This document shows positions 34,420 to 44,559 of a stretch of 64,000 nucleotides of DNA, piece after piece (the first letter of the stretch is position 1; each line of letters opens with the position of its first letter). The notes under the pieces were generated by a model. The model did not search any database. It was not told the origin of the DNA and worked only from the letters and a program-made list of their open reading frames with translations. The stretch lies in NCBI GenBank assembly GCA_010279815.1, contig QEOQ01000226.1, positions 2,783,045 to 2,847,044 on the forward strand, given 5' to 3'. The position numbers were made by a program, and so were the translations under genes. This stretch comes from Brachionus plicatilis (Eukaryota > Rotifera > Eurotatoria > Ploima > Brachionidae).

Positions 34420-34520
34420 GTCCTGGGGTGGGTCCTCATAGACCTAAGGACTACCTACTCACGGGGGGGTACCCGTGGGTACGGGAGGGTGGGTGTCGCG
34501 AGCGCGCTTGGACTTTTTTT
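34420..34520. repeat. GC-rich hairpin block upstream of Rep
   Basis: A ~90-base block with far higher GC than anything nearby contains GTCCT..AGGAC (loop CATAGACCTA), GTACCC-GT-GGGTAC, CCCGT-GGGT-ACGGG and TCGCGAGCGCGC. It is followed by poly(T)/poly(A) and the assembly gap. Its position 5' of a Rep gene fits an origin or terminal structure, but no canonical nonanucleotide was found. Confidence 0.6.
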
Positions 34521-34540
34521 TTTAAAAAAAAAATTTAAAA

Positions 34541-34785
34541 NNNNNNNNNNNNNNNNNNNNNNNNNNNNNNNNNNNNNNNNNNNNNNNNNNNNNNNNNNNN
34601 NNNNNNNNNNNNNNNNNNNNNNNNNNNNNNNNNNNNNNNNNNNNNNNNNNNNNNNNNNNNNNNNNNNNNNNNNNNNNNNNNNNNNNNNNNNNNNNNNNNN
34701 NNNNNNNNNNNNNNNNNNNNNNNNNNNNNNNNNNNNNNNNNNNNNNNNNNNNNNNNNNNNNNNNNNNNNNNNNNNNNNNNNNNNN
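34541..34785. other. Assembly gap (245 N) inside the Rep element
   Basis: Undetermined bases beginning just after the GC-rich hairpin block. Sequencing or assembly probably failed on structure. The missing part may include the start of the Rep gene. Confidence 0.95.
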
Positions 34786-34956
34786 TATAATAAGCTTTAA
34801 ATTTTTTATTTTTTTTTAAATAATATTTTTATATAAAAAATTTCGAGACTTTTATTTAAAATTGAAAAAGTCTCGAATATCGAATAAAGAGACAAAATTA
34901 TCGAGACTAATATTTTTGTTTCCCAAACGAGTCTCGATAATCGAGAATTCACTGTA

Positions 34957-36325
34957 ATATATTTTTTAATGATTTCATTTTCAAAAGATAAATTGTAAAT
35001 TCACTCAAAATAATATATCATGTATGTATCAATAAATGTAACAATTTTATAGAATAAATTAATTTTAGTTACAAAAAAAATTTCGAGATTTTTTATAATT
35101 TAATCTTAGACCAAAATTTCATTTAATTTTTCAAAACTATGAGTTCCAATTGAGCTCTTCATTCACCCAATTTAAGTTTTTCTTTTTTAAAAATTAATCT
35201 AGAGGTAGTTGAAATAATAAAACTCAAGGAAATAGAAATAAGCGATATTTAAAGAATTTCGACAAGCTTTTATTTAGATTATGATATAAATTTTGCTTCT
35301 AAGATTTTTTAATTTAGAACCGGAGCATGCAAAAAATCTATGTATTAATCTAATAATAAAATAAGCTTTTGCATTCGTGCGTCAAATTAACAAGAGCTAT
35401 GTATCGATTTTTATTCGATATTTAGATAAAATGGCAGCGTTTATCAGCAAAGGCCTGCCTAGCTTTATTATAAAAATGCCAACTGCTGGTAATTTGTGGT
35501 AGCCCAAATTTTTGCTATTTGGATCTAATTCGGATAAGTTTCTAAACAGGCTTTTATGCTAGAGTTAATCAAAAGCATTGGCTTGAGTCAATTAAATTTG
35601 TTGAATGCTTTTTGGCGTAAATCAAATTAACTAAACATATAAATAATTTAAAATCAGACTTTTTCGCTATTCAAAATTTGCATTTTATACTCTTTGAAGA
35701 TTTGAAAATTTTATATCAAAAATCGATTTTTAGTTTTTGACTAATTTATTTTTAGTTGCCTAATTTTTGTGAGGCATCTGATAAATGCACCAAATCATGA
35801 ATGATTAGCTTTAGTATAAAAAACAGGAAATTTTTCAAATTATTTATCATGCAAATAAACAAAATTTAATCAATCAAGTTATTTTTATATACTTAATCAA
35901 TGACAAACCAAATATAAACTAGCTTATCAAATTTTACAATTATGTAATAGTTTTCCGAAAGCCGATTAGACTTATCTAAAAAATTTTGATATTTAGTCAC
36001 GAAATTAAAAATTTGAAAAATAATTGCTTTTGAATCCTTCCAAAAATCCCGAAAAATTCCAGAATTAAGGCACTTTAAAATAATGGCAAGCTTTTAAATA
36101 ATATGTTCAGTTCCAATTTATAATCTGATTAAGATTTGGTTTTAAAGAAAAAAAATGCATGATCACGTACTTTTTTAGCTGAGAAAATTTCTACAGAATT
36201 AGAGCTATTTTTGTGAGAAAATTTTTAGTTTGTCCCCCAAGGTTGATAGAAAAAAAACTCTATCATTTTTAAAAAAAAAATTTATTTTTTGGTTTTTTTT
36301 TTCTTTATTTTCAAAATTGGATAAA
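34957..36325. other. Non-coding stretch
   Basis: AT-rich. I see no gene or repeat with support. Confidence 0.4.
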
Positions 36326-36329
36326 AATA

Positions 36330-37170
36330 ATCAAGTGAATTTTTCACTCACGGAATGCTCCAACACTTGGCGCATCAATGCTGACAAACACAAAGTAATG
36401 GAGTTCACAAGATTCGGTAAGTAAGTCTTTACAACAGAACTGAGCTGTTTATGTGCGAATCAGCTTAAATAAGCCACCTGAGCTTCGTAGAGGAAGAGAA
36501 GGATCTGGGAGTTATGCTTTCTGGTAACCTGAAATTCTCGATTCATATAAAAATCCGCACTAACAAATCAACCGCTGTTTTCGGCCAGTTGAGAAGAACA
36601 TTCAGGTACTGGACCATTGAGACTTTCAAGACACTTTACTGCACATATGTAAGACCACATCTGGAATAAGCATCAGCTGTATAGGAAACCTCTAGCAAGA
36701 AAGATAAAAATGTTCTCGAGAAAGTCCAGAAAAGAGCCACAAAACTATTCCCAATATTCAGATATTGGAGCTACGAACATCGACTTGCAACCCTGTGCCT
36801 ACCAACTCTTCAAGAGCGACGTGTAAGAGTTGACATGATTTAATTCTTCAAACTCAGCAAAGGAATTAATCAGGTAAGTTGGACGATACCTCCTGTGCCA
36901 TCTAGCTCACTGTTCCAAGCTCTAACTGCCTAGGGAATCAGAGGACACATGAGAAGAATCTCCGGTCAAACTTAATCCAAGTGCTTACAAAGAACCAACT
37001 TCTTCACCAATAGAATCGTAAATGAATGGAATAATTTACCATAGGAAGTTATTTAAGTTTTAACAGTCAATCAATTCAAAAATAGATACAATACTTTTAA
37101 GTCTGGTCTAAAGAGGTCCACACTGAGTTAATGTAGTGGATCTTTTCTTTTTTGCAAGCTTTTTTTTACA
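36330..37170 (+). pseudogene. Decayed CR1-like LINE reverse transcriptase, 3' half
   Basis: Plus-strand pieces follow the C-terminal order of CR1-like RTs: CSNTWRINADKHKVMEFTRF near 36357, a thumb segment around 36640-36780 with the equivalent of YVRPHLE and EKVQKRATK, and NRIVNEWNNLP near 37010-37040 followed by a stop and a VNQFKNR-like end. Numerous stops and shifts occur. The catalytic YADD part is missing. Confidence 0.65.
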
Positions 37171-37920
37171 TTTTTCTTTATTTAGTTTTGTATTTCATCT
37201 ACTTATTAAAATTAACAGATAGTACTTATAATGAAATATAACTATTAATGTCTTTGTATATGTAACTAGATTTAGCTACCAAAGATTTCTTCCAAGTAAG
37301 ACATCTTCGAAAGCCTGCTTGCCGTATCTTATCATTTTTATTAATTTAAAGTTCTTTTAAAGTGATGAAAAATTTTTTAACATAGAAAAAAAATAAATAC
37401 AATTTAATAAATTAAAAAATTATCTAAAAATTTTACTTTATGATTTATTTGGACTGGATTTAAATTTTAATTTAATAATATGTTTTTTTGATAAATAGGC
37501 TAGATCTAGCCTGGATCAGAAGGCTTATATCCCGTAGCTTATATCATTATTATTATTTTATATATTCTCTATTTATTTAAGACGCTTTAATAATAAGTCC
37601 AGATCTCAGCAATAGATCAAATTAATTGTATTATGTTACTATTTGTACCAATTTGTGCACTAGTTACGGAGGTTGACGGATGATCCGGGAGAATTTTAAG
37701 GTTTTGATCGAAAACTTTCTTTTACCAATAGAAGCTATAAGCATTTTTTTTAATTCAAAAAATTTTAAAAAAATTAATTTCAGTGATCAATAACTTTTTT
37801 AAAGATATAGATAAAATCTAGATAATTTAAAAAAGATTTATTAATTTAAAAAATCTGTTCAAAAGATATGAGGATTTAAAATTTTTTAAAACGAGCCAGA
37901 TAACTCATTTGGTTCTTTTG
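37171..37920. other. Non-coding stretch with LINE-tail-like repeats
   Basis: AT-rich, with an ATT-repeat tract near 37545-37560. No gene is seen. Confidence 0.35.
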
Positions 37921-37932
37921 GTTTAAATGTTT

Positions 37933-38139
37933 CTAATGCTCCAACAATTTCTGGCACAGTGTCCTAATGAACCCCAATTCCAGATTCTTGTATTTACTGA
38001 TTTTCTCATTTTCTTCTATAATTATGTTTTTGTCAACTGGAGCAGTCATATCGATCAAAATGCCTTTTTTTCTTTCTTCTTGTTTAGCTTTAAATAGTTC
38101 GCTATAATACTTCTTTTTGTAATAATTGGGACATCCCAA
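37933..38139 (-). pseudogene. Retroelement C-terminal endonuclease-like fragment
   Basis: The 68-codon frame contains KGILIDMTAPVDKN followed by EENEKISKYKNLELGFIRTL. That pattern (ID.A.P.D.N...E.EKI.KY..L) is commonly seen near the C-terminus of reverse transcriptases with a restriction-like endonuclease or similar domain. The rest of the element is not present. I am fairly sure it is element-derived and less sure of the clade. Confidence 0.4.
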
Positions 38140-38499
38140 AAAATAGTTGCTACATCTTTATATACTATTTTTATTTGTTTATCTATGACGAGCTAATGGT
38201 CCTTCAGATTAAAACAAAAAAAATTATTAAATAAGAAAAAAATAATAAAATAAGAAAATCAAAAATTTTAATGAAATGAGACAAAAATAAGTGAAATAGA
38301 ATTTTAAAAAAATTAGTTTGAAATTTCAACTATCTTATTTGGTTGATTTTTATTACCAGATTCTTGTTTATTTTAATTGCTTTATTTTAATAGGTACAAT
38401 TTGATCATTAATTTTCAAGGAATATAAAGATTCAAAAAAAATCAAATTTATTTTCAAAAAATCTAGTCATTCAAAATACAAAATAATTAAATTAAAAGT

Positions 38500-38720
38500 T
38501 TATTTAAACAAGGCTTTTAGTGAAATTTTTGCTTTGTTTAGAATTTATCTTTCTTTTCCATTTTCAAATGCAAATGAAGAACGATCTTTTTGTCTCTTAA
38601 AAAGAATTAAAAATTATCCCAATGAGCCAAGAGTGACTAAATGGCATCCCAAGCATAGAATCGGAACAAGCCGATCTTTTAAATGTTGATAAAGTTTTTG
38701 TGAAAAGTAAAAAAAGAAGA
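38500..38720 (+). pseudogene. hAT transposase dimerisation-domain relic
   Basis: The plus strand reads KAFSEIFALFRIYLSFPFSN followed by ANEERSFCLLKRIKNY. This is the conserved C-terminal hAT dimerisation motif (LP.S.A..ERSFS.LKRIKTY). The frame decays soon after and nothing upstream is recognisable. Its presence is consistent with hAT activity in this genome, but it cannot be tied to the MITE family without shared ends. Confidence 0.65.
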
Positions 38721-38809
38721 TTACATTTTTTAAAGATATTTTTATTAATCAGTTATTAGTGAATTGTTTAATTTTGTTTAAAAAATAATTGTTATAATTC
38801 TTTTTTAAC

Positions 38810-39010
38810 TATTCTTGGCACAACTCTTGATCTTTAAATCCACATCTTTTTGATTTCGATTTCAAGGTTTGTATCATCTGGAACAGCCATGCCGACATCC
38901 CTTAAATGGTTGTTTCATTTGTATATACTTTCTGACAGATTCTTGACAATCTAACTTGTATGTTCTGGTGGTATCTGGTGTTAAGTACTTGGCAACAACT
39001 AGACTTTTAG
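38810..39010 (-). pseudogene. Second retroelement C-terminal fragment
   Basis: The minus-strand frame reads DVGMAVPDDTNLEIEIKKMW, resembling the same retroelement block as at 37933-38139 with part of the middle deleted. It is preceded by NLDC/KYIQMK-type sequence and followed by a stop. Confidence 0.35.
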
Positions 39011-40300
39011 TTATTTGAGCTTCAAACAGAGAAGAATCAGATTGATTGAACAGAAAAGATTGTTTATTTTTTTTTTTGTTAACAAAAAAAAAATAAAAAT
39101 TTAAATGATATAAATTTTTTCAACGTCAGCCTTTGGATAATGCATACCTCCTATAGACAGAAGTTTATTATTATTATTATTTGAAGCAGCTAATTTGATT
39201 TTATTTAGATATATAGGTAAAGTTTTACAAATAGACGGAAATAAATTAATTATGAATTATCGATTTTTAAATTTTGTTTTCTTAACAAACGTCGATTCTG
39301 AGCTTACCAAATATCAAACAATAAGTGCTAATTTTTAAATTTAATTTAAATTTTTTTTTTAAATCTAAACTAATTACTTTGTTGTAATTGCTTGCCATGC
39401 ACAGAAAAAATTTATATTGATTATCAAAATGAGATTATCTTATGATGCATGGTTAGACAGAGAAAAAATTTAATTTAAGATTTTTTCGAATTTAGTGCAT
39501 CAGATTGATTAGATAAACAAATGCTGAGTTTTAGATAACACTCAATGCTCATTTAACTAATTGAAAAGAAAATTTGTTTTACAAACACAGTCGATTCTCG
39601 TTTTGAAGAATTGTTCAAAAAAGGTATTTGTTATATAGAGGCTTGCATTTTAGATGAAGATAATTTACTTGATAAAAAGATCTAGTTCGATTTCTATAAA
39701 AAATAATTTTTTTTTCAAAATAAAAATGTAAAGTAATTTTAATTTTTAATTTATTTTAAAGAAGTTTTATAGAAAAATTTTTTTTATATTAAATAAAGGT
39801 TTTTGAAGTGTTAAAAAGTTATTTTTTTAATTTTAATCTTATATCATCAATTCACCGATTCAATTTAAGTGTAATTTTCTGTGAGCTTTTTTGTTTCTTT
39901 GGTTTTTTCTCTGAGGTTTTATTTTTGATCTTAAATCAACTAGGATCGAATGGAACAAAAATAATAAAAAATCAGACAGAGCCCAACAAAATGAAATATC
40001 TCATTATCTTTTATTTGTTCCATGTTCTTTATTTGTTAATTGTGGAAACACTTGAATTTCAAAGGCCGAATTCGAGCATGATTAATGAAGCTGAATCCTA
40101 ATTCTTGTTAATTATCACAAATTAGTAATGATACCAGTATTTATTTATTTATTAATAATATGTTTTTAGGGTGACTCTCAGACTGGATAGAAACGATCTA
40201 GCGATTATAGTACAAAATGGTCCAATTTATTTATTAACCAAAATTAATTTATTTTTAAATGATAATTTTTTATCTGAAAGAAAAATATTTAATTTATGGA
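39011..40300. other. Non-coding stretch with one possible terminal repeat and a short ORF
   Basis: There is an ATT-repeat tail near 39170. A pogo-like end CAGTCGATTCTCGTTTTG sits at 39590 without partner or TA. At 39808-40101 a 97-codon frame holds an internal ATG with a signal-peptide-like start (MKYLIIFYLFHVLYLLIVET), but nothing supports it as a gene. Confidence 0.3.
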
Positions 40301-40319
40301 TTGAACTTCATGGCAACGC

Positions 40320-40790
40320 ATGGAATCAGTCATGTTTATAATCTTTTACACCTATTATGACCATTTTGCTTAGACAAAAATTTTCGATTGCTTTTGGTAA
40401 ATTTTCTGGATTCATTTCTTTAACAACATTTTTTTTCTGCATTATAACGAAATGATGTCGGAACAATTTCCATCATTACCATTCTGATGATATTTTTAAA
40501 GCATCATTTCAAGTAGTTGCTTTATAAACTTTCCAGAACATATATTTTGATTTACCTTTTAAACACTTGGTACATGGTGAAATAAGCGTCCAGACCATTA
40601 ATTTTTCTATCAAAATTTTTGCGCACTTAATCTTTACAGTCTCTAGCTTGCGTTGCTACTTTAAAACAATAATTCTCTGACTGAGCATCGATACCAAGAG
40701 TGATTTATCATCAATTATAAATTCATATTTTCTCTATTTAAAGGCATTCAACAAAATTTAGATACTTTCTTCAGGTCAATATTTAAGAGA
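40320..40790 (-). pseudogene. Decayed unrecognised coding sequence
   Basis: On the minus strand, composition and residue order look protein-coding across frame breaks: KYEFIIDDKSLLVSML, then VATQARDCKD, VRKNFDRKINGLDAYFTMYQ, and later KEMNPENLPKAIENF. At least several stops interrupt it. I do not recognise the family; a transposon or virus-like gene is possible. Confidence 0.35.
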
Positions 40791-41266
40791 GATCTTTTTT
40801 GCTTTATTTTACTTCTTGGTCTTTATTTATTTATTTGAAAAATTACACCAATCTCCACGATGACAACAAAAATTAAATATTAAATATAAAAAAAATAATT
40901 ATGCCAGTCAATATTATTTTTACATTGAGTTTTTTCTTGTTTTTTGAATAATTTTCCATTGTTTTGTGAGAAAAAATTACATGTTTTTTAGGTCGATTTT
41001 TATTGACCTGGTGGTCACTTGTATTGGTTTGGTCCTCGATTTTATTTATATAAAGTTTACTGTTCGCGATAGCCTTGAATTGCCTGAAAACGTTTTTATT
41101 TTTTTTCTCCAAGTTGTATAAATCATTTTTTGTATTTAATTAATTAAGTAAAAAATTTAATTAGTAGATTTTTTTTCTAAAGTCTTTTCGGAAAATTCGA
41201 ATTTATTTTTGAAGAATCAATCTGATTTTAGATTTAAGAGAAATTATGTTTGAGAATTTTTTTTCT

Positions 41267-41634
41267 AATTAAATGTCAGCTTTTTTGTAATTATCTTTTT
41301 TTTGTTCTTTAAATTTTATAACTTTATCTAAATCCACGTTTTCAACAATTTTAATCAAAAAAATGTCATAAATCAGATTGATTCTGGCTTTAAATAAAAA
41401 AGAAAAATTTTCAAAAAGAAATCTACTTTTTAAATTTATAGCAAGAATCAATCTGATTTTAAATTTAAGAGAAATTCAGGATAGGTTTTTCATAAATAAA
41501 GAAACTAAAAACTTTTGCCTTTTTATCATTCTATACTTTTTTTTGATTAAAATTGTTAAAAACGTGGATTTAGATAAAGTTATAAAATTTAAAGAACAAA
41601 AAAAAGATAATTACAAAAAAGCTGACATTTAATT
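41267..41634. mobile_element. Foldback MITE with ~96-bp inverted arms
   Basis: Arms 41267-41362 and 41539-41634 are reverse complements with a single mismatch. They start AATTAAATGTCAGC and contain CTAAATCCACGTTTT. Inside, AGAATCAATCTGATTTT occurs at 41445 and inverted near 41370, and also directly at 41213 just outside the left arm. TTAA lies at both ends (41269 and 41629), which might be a piggyBac-type target. The near identity of the arms implies a recent insertion, about 130 bp 5' of the DUF229 coding start. Confidence 0.75.
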
Positions 41635-41765
41635 TAAAAAAAAATTTGAGTAAAAATTTTATTTAATTTTTTAAATAGTAAAAATTTTCTTGTTTTTATT
41701 TTAAAAATTAAAAATTGCGTGAAATAAATTTTTGTTTTTTTTTTTTCGAATAGATATGATTTGAC

Positions 41766-43490
41766 TTGATGAAAAAATTAATTAAAAAGTCAATTTTAAA
41801 TAAATTTTTGCGCACGTTCGCCCTGTTCATAAATATATTGAGCAAACTTAAGCGAACAGGCAGCAAAAAACCTTTGGTTCGATACAAAATAAATGGCACT
41901 CGGGGACCAAAGCGACACAAAACCACTGATAATCAAATCAAATGTCAAAACAAAGAAGAAGCAAAAACAGAGCCACCATTGTCAAAAGTCTACTATCAAT
42001 ACATTTGTCAAGATGGAAAAATATACTCACTTTCACCACATCGAACCAAAATTTACCACACTGACCAACAATCAGCTTTTTTCGGCCCCATACGCTTCAA
42101 AGCCATTTTAATGCTCTTTATCTTTATTCTTGCCTATGTGGGCTTGAACAACTACCTCATAATGTTCGTCTACTACGGCTCACAAAATCTCAAATCAAAC
42201 CATCTGAGTGAAAAAAATAAAATTTTTTTTCCCTTTGTGTCCCTGTTGAGTGACCAAACAAACAAAATTGGCAAAGTAAACAAATCAGAGGACAAAATTT
42301 TGTCTGAAAATTTCACCATACTCATTGATCCATTAGATTTAGACTTTAGAGGATTTGAGAAAAATGCATCTTCCACAAAACACGTCTTTTTGCCAGAGTC
42401 CTACTTTCAACCAAACAGTCATTGTGTGCTTCCCAAACTGGACCCGTATGAAAAAGACCTCATGCAATTTGTGAAAAAAGAACCGGACATTATTTGCAAC
42501 CCAAAACAAAATTGGATCTATGTACAAAATGGAACAATCAGAGTATCCAAAGCTGCGATGCAGAAACACGGAGTGATAGTGTGCGCGTACATCCCCCTGT
42601 ACCGGGGCAACAATGACTTTACAGTTTATGAGGGCAGCAGGATTTTTCCAGTCATGGACAAGATGCCGCTAATTTCGGACTTTTTCAAAATAGACTGCCG
42701 CTCCAAAGATGGTGCAATCTACAGCAACATTCACTCGGGCATAGCCTACGACTCGAGTCTTCACATAAGACACATGTGGAACCCGTTGCCAAAGAGAGCC
42801 CTGGGCTACAATGTCCTAATGTTTGGCTTTGACTCGGTGTCGCGCATGAGCTGGATCCGTATGCTGCCCAAGTCCTATGCATACATGATCCAAGAGGGCT
42901 TTGTAGTTTTGAAAGGCTACAACATTGTGGGAGATGGAACGCCTCAGGCGTTGCTGCCAATTTTGACCGGCAAAAAAGAGACCGAGCTGCCCGAGGCACG
43001 CCGCGGATTCATCAACGCCACTCACGTGGACGATTTTCCATGGATTTGGCAAGATTTTAAAAATGCTGGATACGTGACCCAGTGGGCCGAGGACATGCAA
43101 TCAATTGGAACTTTTCAGCTGCGCATGCTAGGCTTCAAGCGGCAGCCAGTTGATCATTACATGCGCTTGTTCTATCTGGAAGCGGAAAAGTACTATGCCA
43201 GATTCAGGAAATTGTGTCTCGGATCGCTGTCCAGACACCAGAACATGATCAATTGGGTGAAAGAGTTTTTTTCTGTTTATGACTCGAAGCCCAAGTTTAG
43301 TTTTGTGTTTCATTCGGAGGCAAGTCATAATCACAATAACCCGCTTAGTTTGCTGGACGATGATTTGAAAAGGTTCCTGCAGCATTTGAAGTTAAGTGGA
43401 GTGATGCAAAATACTGTCTTGTTGTTCATGTCCGATCATGGTGTCCGGGTCAGTGATATCAGAAAGTATTCTCAAGGAAAATTGGAGGAG
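41766..43490 (+). CDS. DUF229 protein, coding exon 1 of 2
   Basis: 575 codons, ending at GAG|GTATGT. A basic cytoplasmic N-terminus (~110 residues) is followed by one membrane segment (about 112-134) and an ectodomain, so this is a type II membrane protein. DUF229 proteins have the alkaline phosphatase/sulfatase fold. The metal-site region LMFGFDSVSRMSWIRMLP (Asp356 with a nearby Ser) and the late metal-binding LLFMSDHGVR (556-561) are both present, as are GDGTPQALLPILTGK and SHNHNNP. The substrate of the family is not established. The exon ends in phase 0 and joins the exon at 52318 to read KLEE|RLPFFSV, giving 886 residues. The start could also be ATG 41769; no upstream evidence separates them. 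Confidence 0.85.
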
Positions 43491-44065
43491 GTATGTTGGT
43501 AAATTTTTAATTCAATCATTAATCAAATAGGATCAAGTATGGCAACATGATATCTACCATTTGTTTGTTTAGATTAAGATTAATTACTCATGCCATGTTT
43601 TTTGCTGATTTTGTTTGTGGAATTCAATTAATCTCGAATTGGGATTTTTTTTTAGTTCTTTGAAAGGCTTAAATATTTTTAGATTAGTTTTGTATACAAA
43701 GTTAATGCTTTTTTATGATTGTTATTGGAAAAATTTAAAATTAGAATTTGCTTATTTAATTTTTTTTTTAATCTAATTAAAAAAAATAAACTGCCGCTGA
43801 AAGCCCTAGTGTAAATCATTTCACTGTTGTAAATTAATTTACGATATTTTTAAGACTAAAACTGTGAAAATTATATTTAATATTATTATTAAATAAATAT
43901 TAAAATATTTTTTCGATTAATCTTGACTTTTCTTTTTAGATATTTTAAAGTTAAAGCTTTGATTAAAATAAAATTAGTTCTGATAAAACTATTAATTTTT
44001 TTAAATTATATTAATATTCTATTGGACTTTTTTAACTTTCAAATTTTAAGCGTATTTTAAGCCAT
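43491..44065. other. Start of the 8.8-kb DUF229 intron
   Basis: A strong GTATGT donor opens AT-rich intron sequence running to the acceptor TTTTTTTAAG at 52317. Only elements and one orphan exon on the opposite strand are found within it. Confidence 0.7.
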
Positions 44066-44141
44066 TTACTTTGAAGCCTTAATCTCCTGCCAGTTCAGCT
44101 TCATTCCATTAAATGGGTCGTAGTAATTAGGACCATTGTCA
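44066..44141 (-). CDS. Orphan terminal exon on the opposite strand
   Basis: TTTTTTATTTCAG is followed by a 76-nt GC-rich exon whose frame reads DNGPNYYDPFNGMKLN, then WQEIKASK and TAA. Acceptor quality, composition and clean termination all look genuine. The upstream exons of this minus-strand gene were not found: the sequence beyond is AT-rich and then a LINE insertion. It is either the end of a gene nested in the DUF229 intron or a leftover of a displaced gene. I do not recognise the protein. Confidence 0.4.
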
Positions 44142-44559
44142 CTGAAATAAAAAAGATGGGGAAGAATAATCTTGTTTTTGATCCTTCAAATTTAAAAAAT
44201 AGGAAAAATAAATTAAGTTAAAATACTGGGCCTTGTCAAATTGTTCACAATCTTGTCAAATTGTCCAAGACCTAAGTCTGGGGAGATAACTCTCTAAAAT
44301 TATATTTAAAATAAAAAAAAAAGAAAAAAAAGTTAATAGCTGGACAAATAATTTTTAAGAAAATAGAAAAAATTTATTAAAATATAATATATGTATAATT
44401 TTGAAAATAAATTCATATAAAAGTCATTTTGAAATTCATTGATTACTTAAAATAGAAAAAAATAAAGTTATTTTTGGGTTTTTTAATCCTTAAATTATAT
44501 TGTTTTTTTGTTGAATCTTTCTCTAAAATTTTATTTGAAGTTGCTTCAATAGGATCAGT
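44142..44559. other. Non-coding intron stretch
   Basis: AT-rich. No upstream exon for the orphan terminal exon is visible here. Confidence 0.4.

Larger units (their letters stand above)
32574..34954 (-). mobile_element. Rep-encoding element bounded by pogo/Tc1-like inverted repeats
   Basis: The left end, CAGTGAATTCTCGATTAT at 32574, is repeated exactly in inverse orientation at the right end (34937-34954). Each end abuts a TA dinucleotide, as in Tc1/mariner and pogo insertions. Repeats of CGAGACT / AGTCTCGA lie just inside both ends, resembling transposase-binding sites. The cargo is not a DDE transposase. It is a minus-strand Rep-like protein (HUH nuclease plus SF3-type helicase) and a downstream 138-codon frame overlapping it by 14 nt. 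A GC-rich hairpin block and a 245-base assembly gap occupy the Rep 5' side. The unit is either a virus-derived gene pair carried by a transposon or a mobile element that uses a Rep. Confidence 0.7.

Noticed and set aside
34940..34975. Canonical circular-virus nonanucleotide at the right edge of the Rep element
   Set aside because: Read on the minus strand the edge gives ATATATTAC, which differs from the NANTATTAC pattern at the second base and lies partly outside the element.
39590..39660. Complete pogo-like element starting CAGTCGATTCTCG
   Set aside because: Neither a TA target nor a matching inverted end was found nearby.
40873..41112. 79-codon minus-strand frame with hydrophobic C-terminus
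   Set aside because: Lys/Asn-rich text in AT-rich DNA. The tail resembles a membrane anchor, but no other support exists.
41269..41632. Two open frames on opposite strands with the same C-terminal text (VDLDKVIKFKEQKKDNYKKA)
   Set aside because: The identity results from the inverted arms of the foldback element and is not evidence of genes.
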